Source: Acidimicrobiia bacterium
Lineage (GTDB): Bacteria; Actinomycetota; Acidimicrobiia; Acidimicrobiales; SKKL01
Direction of reading: 5' to 3'
DNA: 64,000 bases
Assembly: GCA_041676705.1 (NCBI GenBank)
Contig: JBAYRL010000002.1
Span: 186,001 to 250,000, forward strand
The position numbers were made by a program, and so were the translations under genes. Under the pieces are notes generated by a model. It searched no databases and had not been told where the DNA came from. It worked only from the letters and a program-made list of their open reading frames with translations. Shown piece after piece: positions 1 through 8,620 of this stretch (position 1 is its first letter; each line of letters begins with the position of its first letter).

Positions 1-133
1 ACGCCTCCCGTACCACCGCCTGCTCGGGCCCAGGCAAGGTGTCATAGCTACGCCGACCGGCCAACACATCAGCAATCGCCTCCTCCGACAAACCACCAGA
101 CGACTGCTGCTCACTGCCCTCGCTATCGCCCAT
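1..133 (-). CDS. Hypothetical protein, N-terminal part only
   Basis: Forty-four codons are visible before the gene runs off the left edge of the window. The ATG at 131-133 follows a strong ribosome site (AGGAGG, 7 bases away), which is the main reason to accept it. The visible protein is acidic at first, with a Ser/Gln/Gly-rich stretch, then reads as a likely helix ending in AIADVLAGRRSYDTLPGPEQ. No domain can be recognised from so short a piece. It lies downstream of the frameshifted DUF4214 gene on the same strand. Confidence 0.5.
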   Translation of the reverse strand, partial: MGDSEGSEQQSSGGLSEEAIADVLAGRRSYDTLPGPEQAVVREA

Positions 134-292
134 CGCATCCACCTCCTAGGGCGTCATCGTATCCTCGGGCCACCACATCAGGGCCGCCATTTGACCGGGC
201 TATCGCCGGGGTCGCCGACCCCACTTGAAGCAGCTAACGCGTCGATCGGGAAGGCCTAGTAATGGGCTGGTGACCATTTCCGGCCGAGATGT

Positions 293-1266
293 TTATTGGT
301 CGGTCTGCGGTTGGTGTGCGGCCCGGATCGATCCGATGAACTCCTGCGAATGGGCTAACAGGACAACGAACCTGGCCCGGTCGAGTTTGCCTGTACGAAG
401 GAGTAACGTCCAATAGGTAAAGCCACCATTGTCGGGCGTTCGCCCCAAGACTCGCCGATAGAGCATCTCTACAAACTGGTCCGGCGCAAGACCTGTATGT
501 GAATAGGACGCTTCGTCCGACGCCAGCAGCAGGCTGGTGATATGGACCGGCGATACGCCTTGCCGGAGAGCGACTCCCAATATTTGAGTCCTTCGGCGTC
601 CGCTGGACGGGCAAAGACAGCGTGGTAGAGACGGTGGATCACGCCCTCTGGAGTCTCGTCGACCGCATTGGAAGACATCCGAGCAAGAGCTTCCCGATAT
701 GAGCGTCGCAGTTCAGAAACAGGCTCCGACGGAGCCGGGGGCTTCGGCAACTCAATCATTGAGCCACCACCTGGGCCCGGGTCGGGTGGGTTGATGGTTC
801 CAGGGTCGAGTTCTGGTTCGCACGGCGCCCCAAGTGCCCCGGACGTACCGGTCTCGGTTGCAGCTATTACTTCAGCCGACTGAGAGAAGCTGAGCACCAC
901 CGCCGACCTTGGCGTCCCCCTATCAAGCAGATCCTCCCAATAGGCCGCCCCGGCAGTGCCAGGAGTGCGTTGCAACGCGTGCTGGTACACGGCCGCGATG
1001 AAATCACCGTTATTGAGATCACCATGCTCAGCTAGAAATGGGCCCTCAAGAAGATCCATCACCAACGAGCCCGGAGACGCTTCGCACGCCTCCCACGCCA
1101 AAACCGCAGCCTCAACATCGCTCACCGACGGACCACCGAGCCCCAAATCAGCATGGACCCGCACCAAAAACCCCTCCATCGCAGAAGAGGTGTCGGCTGT
1201 TACCGGTGCTGCGGCACCGAGTACGAGCAGCATGGCTGCGACCGCGGTCGATATCTTCTTTAGCAA
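293..1266 (-). pseudogene. Secreted DUF4214-domain protein, frameshifted
   Basis: The first 25 residues form a typical signal peptide (MLKKISTAV, hydrophobic core, AxA-like site before DTSS). The mature protein has a first DUF4214-like unit at about residues 88-130 (AVYQHALQRTPGTAGAAYWE), a Pro/Gly-rich linker, and a second unit at about 205-235. In the second unit the frame reads GLKYWESLSGKAYRRS and soon loses similarity. The frame ending at 293 picks up at the same place with ALRQGVSPVHITSLLLASDE and continues into a third unit (MLYRRVLGRTPDNGGFTYW). One missing base near 571-578 explains this. DUF4214 repeats occur in secreted and S-layer-like proteins; the role here is unknown. A sequencing error is possible. 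Confidence 0.7.
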
Positions 1267-1455
1267 GGCGATCCTCCTGGCTGCTGATGCTCTCGGGGAT
1301 CATCCCATACAAAGGTTTTCGACGCCGTGGAACCTGTGTCTGAGGCTTTACCAAAAGCGGTTCGTTGCGACAGCAACCAACAGCTGCAACAGCACCGGTA
1401 GTCGAATTACCGGCCCGGCTGGCTATAGGCAGCTATGGAGCCGTGTACGGTCCCG

Positions 1456-1490
1456 AGCGGCCGAAAAGGACGCAACCCCCTTAGGCCGCT
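1456..1490 (-). terminator. Inverted repeat after the recombinase-like gene
   Basis: Seven-base perfect arms (AGCGGCC at 1456-1462 and GGCCGCT at 1484-1490) enclose 21 bases, about 30 bases past the stop of the recombinase-like gene. There is no T-run after it on either strand, so it would be an atypical terminator, or it may be the scar of a recombination event. Confidence 0.2.
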
Positions 1491-1518
1491 GAAATCCCCT
1501 TGTCACTATGCCAATGAG

Positions 1519-2469
1519 CTACGCCGCCGCGGCGGACTTCACCCGTCGACGTGGTTTGTGTTCGCGGAGCCCGATTTCGCGGGCCACCGACATGAAATCG
1601 TCATGGCCAAGTATTCCTGCGGTGGCCTCGAGGTCATTTCCGGAGTCATAGAACGCTCGACCAAACGTATTTCGGATCGAAAGCGGCCGCACCGTCGCGT
1701 CTCCACTCAACCCAGCGTCGGTTAGAACCGTGCGGGCCCCCATCAAAACCGCTGACTGCCGCGATGCTGGGCGTGGCGAATTGCCGCCATAGAGGATCAA
1801 CTCATCGTCCCGATAATGCGTAGCCAGCTCAGTAAACGCTGGTTGTGCCCAAAAAGCGATCTCGGTTGTCCTAGGAGCGGCTTGTGGGTAACCGGAGCGG
1901 TTATGTCGACTTGTTCCGCCCAAGCGGAGCCCAACAGCGGTACCGGTTCCGTCAATCATCACCGACGACGCCCGCAGCTCGGCTAGCTCCCCGCTCGCGA
2001 CGCCACTGTCCAATGCACCGACAATCGCCGCCCGGGTCGGGTTCGCTAGCGCACAGTAACGCACCAAACCGCGTTCAATATCGGTCAGGACTCGACGACG
2101 CATATTCACCGGCGGTTCGGTGATCTTGAACCACGGCAACGGGTCAACCCGAAGCCCGCCCAGGCGTTCCAGTGTCCGCAACACCGCCCGCCGGTCACAC
2201 TCATCCGTCCAGGTCACAGCTCCACGCAAAAAGCCTGCCACCCCCGAGGCACTCCCGGCCGAAGCGATCCGATCCTCAAGTTCGTCCACCAGCTCCATGC
2301 ACCGTTCAACCGCCGAAGGGCTATAAGTACCGACCGCTAACAGGCGCTGGTCCACCAAATCCGGAAGCCCGTCGTCTTCCCACTGTTCCCACCGAAAATC
2401 GACACCGCTGAAGTTGTAGAAGTTAGCCATGCGAACCACGGTCCGGACGATGCCCGACGGCGCAAACAA
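1519..2469 (-). CDS. Tyrosine-recombinase-like protein with lost catalytic residues
   Basis: The last 180 residues follow the order of a phage-integrase catalytic domain. A helix reads SGVASGELAELR where active enzymes have an arginine followed by S/GEL. Box II reads PLSIRNTFGRAFYDSG where they have HxLRHTFAT. The LGHDD element is intact. The position of the nucleophilic tyrosine, about nine residues after LGH, reads ARE. So the first Arg, the box II His and the Tyr all appear to be missing, while the second Arg (SIR) and the LGH His remain. Strand exchange is therefore unlikely; DNA binding is possible. The frame stays open for 81 bases upstream of the TTG used here without another usable start, up to an in-frame TGA at 2551-2553. 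The real start is therefore uncertain. It lies downstream of the restriction operon on the same strand. Confidence 0.6.
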   Translation of the reverse strand: MFAPSGIVRTVVRMANFYNFSGVDFRWEQWEDDGLPDLVDQRLLAVGTYSPSAVERCMELVDELEDRIASAGSASGVAGFLRGAVTWTDECDRRAVLRTLERLGGLRVDPLPWFKITEPPVNMRRRVLTDIERGLVRYCALANPTRAAIVGALDSGVASGELAELRASSVMIDGTGTAVGLRLGGTSRHNRSGYPQAAPRTTEIAFWAQPAFTELATHYRDDELILYGGNSPRPASRQSAVLMGARTVLTDAGLSGDATVRPLSIRNTFGRAFYDSGNDLEATAGILGHDDFMSVAREIGLREHKPRRRVKSAAAA

Positions 2470-2604
2470 CCCTACAGGTGGGACAAGGAAGACGTCAGGG
2501 ACATCCCGTTCATCTTCTTTGAGCAGGTGACAGATCGCGTCGGATGCTCGTCAGTTGCTGGTCCTCATCAGGCTGTCAGGGCATCGACGCAGATGTAGAA
2601 GCGT

Positions 2605-3891
2605 TCATTTGATGGCGGGGATCCGGATGGTCCGCTCGGAAAGCTCCACGGGGTTGGACTGAGTCTCCTCTTCGAGCAACGCCTGATCCATCAGCTCGAC
2701 TGTGGCGGTCTCTGTTAGGAGTTCGATTTCAGCCTCGAAGGCACCACGGGCAGGTGCACCGACGTCGCAGGTGAAAAACGACTCTTTGAGTATTTGCCCC
2801 CACTCGTCAGCTTGACGCACGACGACCGTACCTTCGTACGCAACAGCTGTGCCGGAAACGAGCATCGTAGCTCCCTTCCTACCAACTCGATGTACTTCAA
2901 GGGTCGGCAGATTGTCCGGGGCTCTACGCTCGGTAAAAATCAGGGCTTTCGATCTACGGGGATACTCAAGCCACTGGTATGCAAGTACCACGTCGTCTGC
3001 AAACTCCTTGGAAGGGTTGTGGCCCAGAGCAAACACTCGGATCCACTGCTCATCGCTCTTTGGAGCGCCCCAGCTAGTGAGAATGAGCGGTGCTCGTTGG
3101 CCAGCAAACCGACGCTCAATTGCATTTTCAAGGGCACCAAGCTCAGGTCGCGGTGCCGATAAACTGAGCTGAAGTGGGCCGTATGTCCCAGCGCCGAATA
3201 GCCGGCCCGCAACCTGCTCGGCACGCCGGACCCACTTAGGACGCTGCAGGTTCTCCACAAGGAGAAACGCGTGGACAAGACGCGGTTCCCCGTTGACTCG
3301 TTGAGCCGTGTCGCGGGCGAAGTCCCATACCTCATCTGGAATGGCCTGTCGGGACTTCTCAAGAGCGCCTTGCAGGTCACCACCCTCAAACCGTGTTACA
3401 TGCACGAGAAAGGCCCCGATAACACCCGCAAGAAGTCCTGTCCAGATGTTAGAGCTGAGCTCTTCTGCCGGCGGCACCAGAGCCGCGTACCAAGATTCGG
3501 TGAGGCTGCCTGCAATCGCCACAGCAACCGTAACAAAGCTCACCAGAAGGTGAAAGGTAAGCACCAGCGGCCGCTTACTTGCTTGCCCGCGCCTCATCAG
3601 ACTGAACGTCGCTCGACCCGAAGTGGATGCCATGTGTAATGCGCCTAGAAAAAGCGACGGGACCACAATCGGTTCGCCCAATCGGGCAAGAGTTACCGCC
3701 AAAAACACGCTCATCGCATAAACGGGCCCAAATCGAAACGCCAAGTATGCGATAGGTGACGAGCTGATCCGTCGGTCCAGATCTCGCTCGATCACGTAAT
3801 AGCTGGCTGGCCACTCCGACTCGACCAAACGGTAAAATACATGCAAGAAGCCCCACGCGAGTCCGAGACCCAGAACGACGGCCCAGCTCAC
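2605..3891 (-). CDS. Unknown membrane protein, fourth gene of the hsd operon
   Basis: I do not recognise this 428-residue protein. The GTG at 3889-3891 overlaps the hsdR stop as GTGA. That matches the hsdM/hsdS (GTGA) and hsdS/hsdR (ATGA) junctions, so I prefer it to a GTG 33 bases upstream. About five hydrophobic segments lie at residues 1-20, 48-69, 74-90, 108-130 and 146-167. The C-terminal 260 residues are soluble. They include a segment ENLQRPKWVRRAEQ followed by GTYGPLQL (about 213-241), which looks like a conserved core. Around 340-395 a beta-rich stretch (VSGTAVAYEGTVVV, then GAFEAEIEL) resembles Gmad2-like immunoglobulin folds; that likeness is tentative. Coupling to hsdR suggests a job linked to restriction, perhaps at the membrane, but this is inference. 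Confidence 0.7.
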   Translation of the reverse strand: MSWAVVLGLGLAWGFLHVFYRLVESEWPASYYVIERDLDRRISSSPIAYLAFRFGPVYAMSVFLAVTLARLGEPIVVPSLFLGALHMASTSGRATFSLMRRGQASKRPLVLTFHLLVSFVTVAVAIAGSLTESWYAALVPPAEELSSNIWTGLLAGVIGAFLVHVTRFEGGDLQGALEKSRQAIPDEVWDFARDTAQRVNGEPRLVHAFLLVENLQRPKWVRRAEQVAGRLFGAGTYGPLQLSLSAPRPELGALENAIERRFAGQRAPLILTSWGAPKSDEQWIRVFALGHNPSKEFADDVVLAYQWLEYPRRSKALIFTERRAPDNLPTLEVHRVGRKGATMLVSGTAVAYEGTVVVRQADEWGQILKESFFTCDVGAPARGAFEAEIELLTETATVELMDQALLEEETQSNPVELSERTIRIPAIK

Positions 3892-6800
3892 AAACCAAGT
3901 CCCCTCTGCTCCGAATAACCCCACCGCTGCTGGATGTATTTTTCGCGTTCGACGGTGTTAAGGGCTTTGGTGCCGTTGATGATCCGGACGTAGAACTCGG
4001 TGCGGGTTTCTTTCGGTCCGCCGGGTTTTTGGATGATGACTTTGGCGTCGACGGGGAATCCGGCGGGGTCGACTTGTACCCGGCACACCTCTCCGCCGTT
4101 TACCCGGTGGATTTGGGGGCGTACGAGGGTGGCAGCGGCGTCACCCATCGATGCTGAGATGATGTTGGCGAGGTGCTGCAAGAACCAGTCCCGTGGATCT
4201 TGGTCGCGCTTCGAGCGGCTGGTGTAATCAGAGTCAAGGCCATGAACAGTGCCGTCATCAGCCACCCCAATGAGCAGGGTTCCGCCTTCTCGGGAGTTCA
4301 TAAACGCCGCAATGGTTTTGAGGGTGGCGGTCTCAAGCGGCTTGAACACCTCACCACCCTCAGCGTGGGTACGCAGTGTCGCTTTATATTCAAGGTGCGT
4401 GGATTCACGGTCCGGGCCAAGCAGATCAACGATGTCGCAGTGCTCCTGATGCCTAACCTTGGAGCGGCCTTGAACAAACGGGAGATAGGCGGCGATCACA
4501 TCGGCTTGCATGTCAGGGTTGTCGACATAGGCAAGCGCCATGTCCTCAGCCACCCCGAGCTGGTCAAGGACCCCAGCCATAGCTTCTTTTTCTAAAACCA
4601 GCTTGAAGTTCTCCGGCGGGTTAACCGCGGCAGCTTGCTGGATATCAGCCCGCTTGGTGAGCTTATCGAACACCGCGTCATAAAACACTCGGTCTTCGGC
4701 CGAGAAGTCGGTGCCGTACCGTTCGTTCAACCGAGCAATAATCTGCGAGAGCGGTTCGTCCTCGGGGTCATGTAGCCGACCGCCACCGAAGATGGTGGTG
4801 ACCTCACCAGTGGTCTCAGCCAGAGTGACCGAACCCTCAAAGGTCTGGTCGACCTTTAGATGGGTAAGCTCCACATCGGGATGAACCGCCTCGGTGCCAC
4901 CCTGTTTGATGAGCGCCGCGAGGGCTTTGCAAAACAGGTAATCCCGTTCGAGTTTCGGGTCGGTGAACGCCACCACTTGTGACAAAAACGTGTAGGTGCG
5001 GATGAACCGGTTGAGGTCTTCTCGGAACCGTTCCTGTTCCTCGTCGTCAAGGTCGTGGTGGAACCGGTCAACCGCCGGCGTCAACGCCGCGTTCACTTGT
5101 CTATGCGCATCTTTCCCGGTTGTTAGCAACAACGTGACCATGCGTTCAATCTCATCGGGCCACAGCACCCCGTAGAGGTCAAGCGCATGCCGGGTGTCAT
5201 ACAGCAGGTTCGGGTCGGTCGGCGGTGCCACCGTGGCCCCGTAATACGGCTCGAAAGCGTCGTGAATATCTTCGGCCTCGTTACGGAAATCCAACACAAA
5301 CGTGCCGTCTTTGCGGATCCCGTCACGGTCAAAGGTTCGGTTCAGCCTCGACAAGGTCTGCACCGCCGCCAACCCGGTCAGAGGCTTGTCGACATACATG
5401 GCGTACAGCTTCGGCTGATCAAACCCAGTTTGGTACTTCTCAGCCACCACCAAAATATGCCAAGCATCAGTGTCGAACTCGACGGTCGTTTGGGACTCGG
5501 GGAACGTGTTCATTGATGATTCCGTCTCGTCCTTGCCGTCGATATCGAGGGTGCCGGAGAACGCGACCAAGACCCCAACATCGGTGTAGCCCTTGTCGTT
5601 GATATAGCGCTCCAGCGCCAGTTTGTAGCGGGCCGCGTGTTCCCGAGAAGACGTGACCACCATGGCTTTGGCCATCCCACCGATCTTGTGGCGAACCTTC
5701 GCTCGGTAATGCTCAACGATCACCTCCGCTTTCTGAGCCAGGTTGTGTTCATGCAGCGACACAAACCGGGCGATCGCCGCCCGCGCTTGGCTCGGGTCGT
5801 ACTCGGGATCATCAGGGGTGGTTTGTTCGATGTTCCAGTACGTCTTGTAGGTGACGTAGTTGGCGAGCACATCGAGAATGAAACCTTCCTCGATCGCTTG
5901 GCGCATCGAATACAGGTGAAACGGCACATGCCGATCCGTCGCCGGGTCATAACGACCGAACAACTCAAGCGTTCGAGCTTTCGGTGTCGCAGTGAACGCA
6001 AAAAACGACAGGTTCGCCTGCCGCCCCCGAGCCGCTACCGCCGCGGCTAACGCGTCCTCAACCGGATCCGCCAACTCACCATCGCCGGGTTCGGGGGCTT
6101 TGGTGCCGAGCACCGCTTTCAGCGCGGTAGCAGAATCACCGGTTTGTGACGAGTGGGCTTCATCCACAATCACCGCATACGTGCGCTCCGGTAGCTCGCC
6201 GATCTTGTCGGTAACAAACGGGAACTTCTGCAACGTTGTAATAACAATCCGGGCCTGTTCCCCCGCCAACGCGTCCGCCAACTGCTGGGAGTTCTCATCG
6301 ATGCGCACCACCACCCCGTGCGCATGCTCAAACTGATAAATAGTTTCCTGTAACTGGCGGTCAAGCACCCGCCGGTCGGTGATCACCACCACCTTGTCAA
6401 ACACCCTGGCATCCGCCTCGTCATGCAGCGACGACAACCGGTGCGCCAACCACGCAATAGTGTTCGACTTCCCCGAACCCGCCGAATGCTGCACCAAACA
6501 ATCCCGCCCCGCCCCCTGCTCGCGGGCCTCCGCGGTCAACGCCAGCACCGCGTCCCACTGGTGAAACCGCGGAAAGATCACCACCGGCTCCGCCACAGTC
6601 CCCTTCTTCGCTGGCTTCACGTGCACGAACCGGTTCAATAAATCGAGCCAGGCGTCGCGCTGCCATACCCGCTCCCACAAATACGCCGTGCGATGCCCTG
6701 ACGGGTTCGGTGGGTTCCCAGCGCCTAGGTCATGGCCCCGGTTGAACGGCAAAAACCGGGTGGCCTTACCCGCCAGACGGGTCGTCATCGCCACCCGTTC

Positions 6801-7400
6801 GGTGTCCACCGCGAAATGCACCACCGCCCGCCGCAACAACGAATTGTTCGGGTCCCGAGCGGTCCGGTACTGCTCAATCGCCTGATCCGCACCCTGGCCC
6901 GTTAACGGATTCTTCAACTCCGCCGTCGCCACCGGGACACCGTTCACAAACAAACACAAATCCAGGGTCTTCGTAGACCCCGCTTCGTACGGCAACTGCC
7001 GGGTCACCGTCAGACGGTTCTTGTGATAACGCTCCACCAACTCCGGAGTCAACCCCGACGCCGGCCGAAAAAACGCCAACCGAATCGTCACCCCCAAATC
7101 CACCACCCCATGCCGCAGCACATCCACCGTGCCCCGACTTTCCAACTCCTTAACTAACCGATCAGCAAACCCCCGCTGCGCCCGATCCGCATCCCCATAC
7201 AACGTCCGGAGCTGATCCCACGCCTCGCCCTGAGTAGCGCCAATGAACGCGAAAAGCTCCGCCGTATCCAAACCCCGCACCACATCAAAATCCGTCGGTA
7301 CCCCCTGCGCCGTGCCGACCTTTACCGCGTCATAGCCACCGCGCTCAACAAGCCAGTCGCAAATGAACGCCTCAAACGCCGCCTCGTCCACGCCAGTCAT
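3888..7400 (-). CDS. hsdR: Type I restriction enzyme R subunit with AlbA_2 domain
   Basis: This 1,170-residue subunit cuts and translocates DNA in the HsdR2M2S complex. The N-terminal nuclease has D147 and E161-L-K163 in the D...ExK arrangement. The superfamily 2 motor shows Walker A AGSGKS at 307-312, DEAH at 413-416, the TAT of motif III at 470-472, and a motif VI-like QTLSRLNRT. After the helical region, residues 989 to about 1155 form an AlbA_2 (Schlafen-type) domain, seen as ESTHLEYKATLRT, then MNSREGGTLLIGVADDG. This fusion is known in a subset of HsdR proteins; its role in them is unclear. The ATG overlaps the hsdS stop by 4 bases. Nothing appears truncated and all key residues are present, so the enzyme should be active. 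Confidence 0.96.
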   Translation of the reverse strand: MTGVDEAAFEAFICDWLVERGGYDAVKVGTAQGVPTDFDVVRGLDTAELFAFIGATQGEAWDQLRTLYGDADRAQRGFADRLVKELESRGTVDVLRHGVVDLGVTIRLAFFRPASGLTPELVERYHKNRLTVTRQLPYEAGSTKTLDLCLFVNGVPVATAELKNPLTGQGADQAIEQYRTARDPNNSLLRRAVVHFAVDTERVAMTTRLAGKATRFLPFNRGHDLGAGNPPNPSGHRTAYLWERVWQRDAWLDLLNRFVHVKPAKKGTVAEPVVIFPRFHQWDAVLALTAEAREQGAGRDCLVQHSAGSGKSNTIAWLAHRLSSLHDEADARVFDKVVVITDRRVLDRQLQETIYQFEHAHGVVVRIDENSQQLADALAGEQARIVITTLQKFPFVTDKIGELPERTYAVIVDEAHSSQTGDSATALKAVLGTKAPEPGDGELADPVEDALAAAVAARGRQANLSFFAFTATPKARTLELFGRYDPATDRHVPFHLYSMRQAIEEGFILDVLANYVTYKTYWNIEQTTPDDPEYDPSQARAAIARFVSLHEHNLAQKAEVIVEHYRAKVRHKIGGMAKAMVVTSSREHAARYKLALERYINDKGYTDVGVLVAFSGTLDIDGKDETESSMNTFPESQTTVEFDTDAWHILVVAEKYQTGFDQPKLYAMYVDKPLTGLAAVQTLSRLNRTFDRDGIRKDGTFVLDFRNEAEDIHDAFEPYYGATVAPPTDPNLLYDTRHALDLYGVLWPDEIERMVTLLLTTGKDAHRQVNAALTPAVDRFHHDLDDEEQERFREDLNRFIRTYTFLSQVVAFTDPKLERDYLFCKALAALIKQGGTEAVHPDVELTHLKVDQTFEGSVTLAETTGEVTTIFGGGRLHDPEDEPLSQIIARLNERYGTDFSAEDRVFYDAVFDKLTKRADIQQAAAVNPPENFKLVLEKEAMAGVLDQLGVAEDMALAYVDNPDMQADVIAAYLPFVQGRSKVRHQEHCDIVDLLGPDRESTHLEYKATLRTHAEGGEVFKPLETATLKTIAAFMNSREGGTLLIGVADDGTVHGLDSDYTSRSKRDQDPRDWFLQHLANIISASMGDAAATLVRPQIHRVNGGEVCRVQVDPAGFPVDAKVIIQKPGGPKETRTEFYVRIINGTKALNTVEREKYIQQRWGYSEQRGLGL

Positions 7401-8620
7401 GCTGCGGCCCCGGGGATTTCCAACTTGCCGGTAACCGCAGCCGTAATCAACGCCTGACGGTGCTCTTGTAGCAGTAGGAGTTGACGAGTTAAGGCATCTA
7501 CCAGAAACTCGGTCGCTTTCCGCTCCGAGTCTGAATCGGCGACGATCCTTCTCTGAGCGGAAAGGGAAGGAAAGGGAACTACCGCTTCTTTGGCAATGTC
7601 CAAATTGATTCGGCTTCGAGTGGTCCCTCGTGCGGCAATAGCCACGCTGTGCATTCCTATCGGGGAGGAAAGAACGAGCGCCAAGAAGTGGGGGTCCGCC
7701 CGACTCTGATCCACCTCAGCGCAGTAGCAGTCCGCCTTTACGATGGCAGCCCCTAGATCGGGTGCGACGCAAGCTCGCCCTACATGATGTCGAGAATCAC
7801 CTAGGCCGGCGATAACTAGGTCGCCAGGTCGGACCCTATGTCGAAGAAGCGTCTCGTAATGGGCAACTGGAATAAATGCCTTGTCCTCGTCCTTAAACTC
7901 GGCAAAACCAACGTTACCGAGCCGAACTACCCTTGCACCTTCCACGGAGTAGTGCCTTGAAGTAAGCGAACTCCCGAAGGGTCCGTCAGTGATGCTCTTC
8001 AATCCCCGCCTAAGTGGGGCCAATGGGCCTCGCTCAGCGGTAATACGGGCAGCAACAGATTCCCAGAATCGCTCTTCGAGGAGGTCGATGAGGCGGCGTT
8101 TTTTGGTGATTAGGGCGTCGATGCGGGCGGTTTCGGTGTCGAGGTAGTCAGCAATCGCCCGCTGGTCCGCTAGCGATTTAACAGGGAAGGGAAGGTTTCC
8201 AACCTGCTCTGCATTGAGATTGTCTTGGGTGTTGGATCTCACAAGACCAGCCAATTCCGGACGAAGATGTTCGAGCCAGTAGCGCACGAACCGGTTATCT
8301 GAGAGACCTTCTCTGGCTTCTACGCCCAATAAGGCCTGGTTCCATACCGCCGACACACCCAACTCGGCGACGGCACCAACTGATGCATACATGGCGAACA
8401 ACAAAGTCCCAGGCGGAGCTACTACCAGCCGGCGGTCTCGCAATCCGGCGCCCGTCAACTCACGGTCCGTCCGCTCGACAACCGACCCGTCAGACATGTC
8501 GCTGATCGAGACCCACGGGGTCCCCTCACCCGGCTCAGCCCAAAATTCGGCACCGTCAACTGAAGGAGTGCCACCAGAGCGCAACCTAACCATGCGCTTG
8601 AGACGCGTGGTGGAGATCAC
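7397..8620 (-). CDS. hsdS: Type I restriction enzyme specificity subunit
   Basis: HsdS (407 residues) recognises the two half-sites of the target and holds HsdM and HsdR. The normal layout is visible. The first target-recognition domain spans about residues 5-150 (SGGTPSVDGAEFW at its start). A conserved helical spacer follows at about 153-190 (LADQRAIADYLDTETARID, then KKRRLIDLLEER). The second recognition domain spans 200-350 (ITDGPFGSSLTSRHY), and the second helical spacer is at the C-terminus (LSAQRRIV through QEHRQALITAAVTGKLEI). The target sequence cannot be read from the protein. The GTG start overlaps the hsdM stop (GTGA). The recognition domains are probably the fastest-evolving part of the operon. 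Confidence 0.95.
   Translation of the reverse strand: MISTTRLKRMVRLRSGGTPSVDGAEFWAEPGEGTPWVSISDMSDGSVVERTDRELTGAGLRDRRLVVAPPGTLLFAMYASVGAVAELGVSAVWNQALLGVEAREGLSDNRFVRYWLEHLRPELAGLVRSNTQDNLNAEQVGNLPFPVKSLADQRAIADYLDTETARIDALITKKRRLIDLLEERFWESVAARITAERGPLAPLRRGLKSITDGPFGSSLTSRHYSVEGARVVRLGNVGFAEFKDEDKAFIPVAHYETLLRHRVRPGDLVIAGLGDSRHHVGRACVAPDLGAAIVKADCYCAEVDQSRADPHFLALVLSSPIGMHSVAIAARGTTRSRINLDIAKEAVVPFPSLSAQRRIVADSDSERKATEFLVDALTRQLLLLQEHRQALITAAVTGKLEIPGAAA

Noticed and set aside
234..614. A 126-codon minus-strand reading frame
   Set aside because: It is the third frame across the DUF4214 gene; its composition is not protein-like and the other two frames explain the region.
1465..1535. tRNA-like text (GTAGCTCATTGGCATAGTG) on the minus strand at the end of the recombinase-like gene
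   Set aside because: The D stem does not pair, there is no T arm with TTCGA, and no anticodon stem can be drawn. It overlaps the coding end of the gene.
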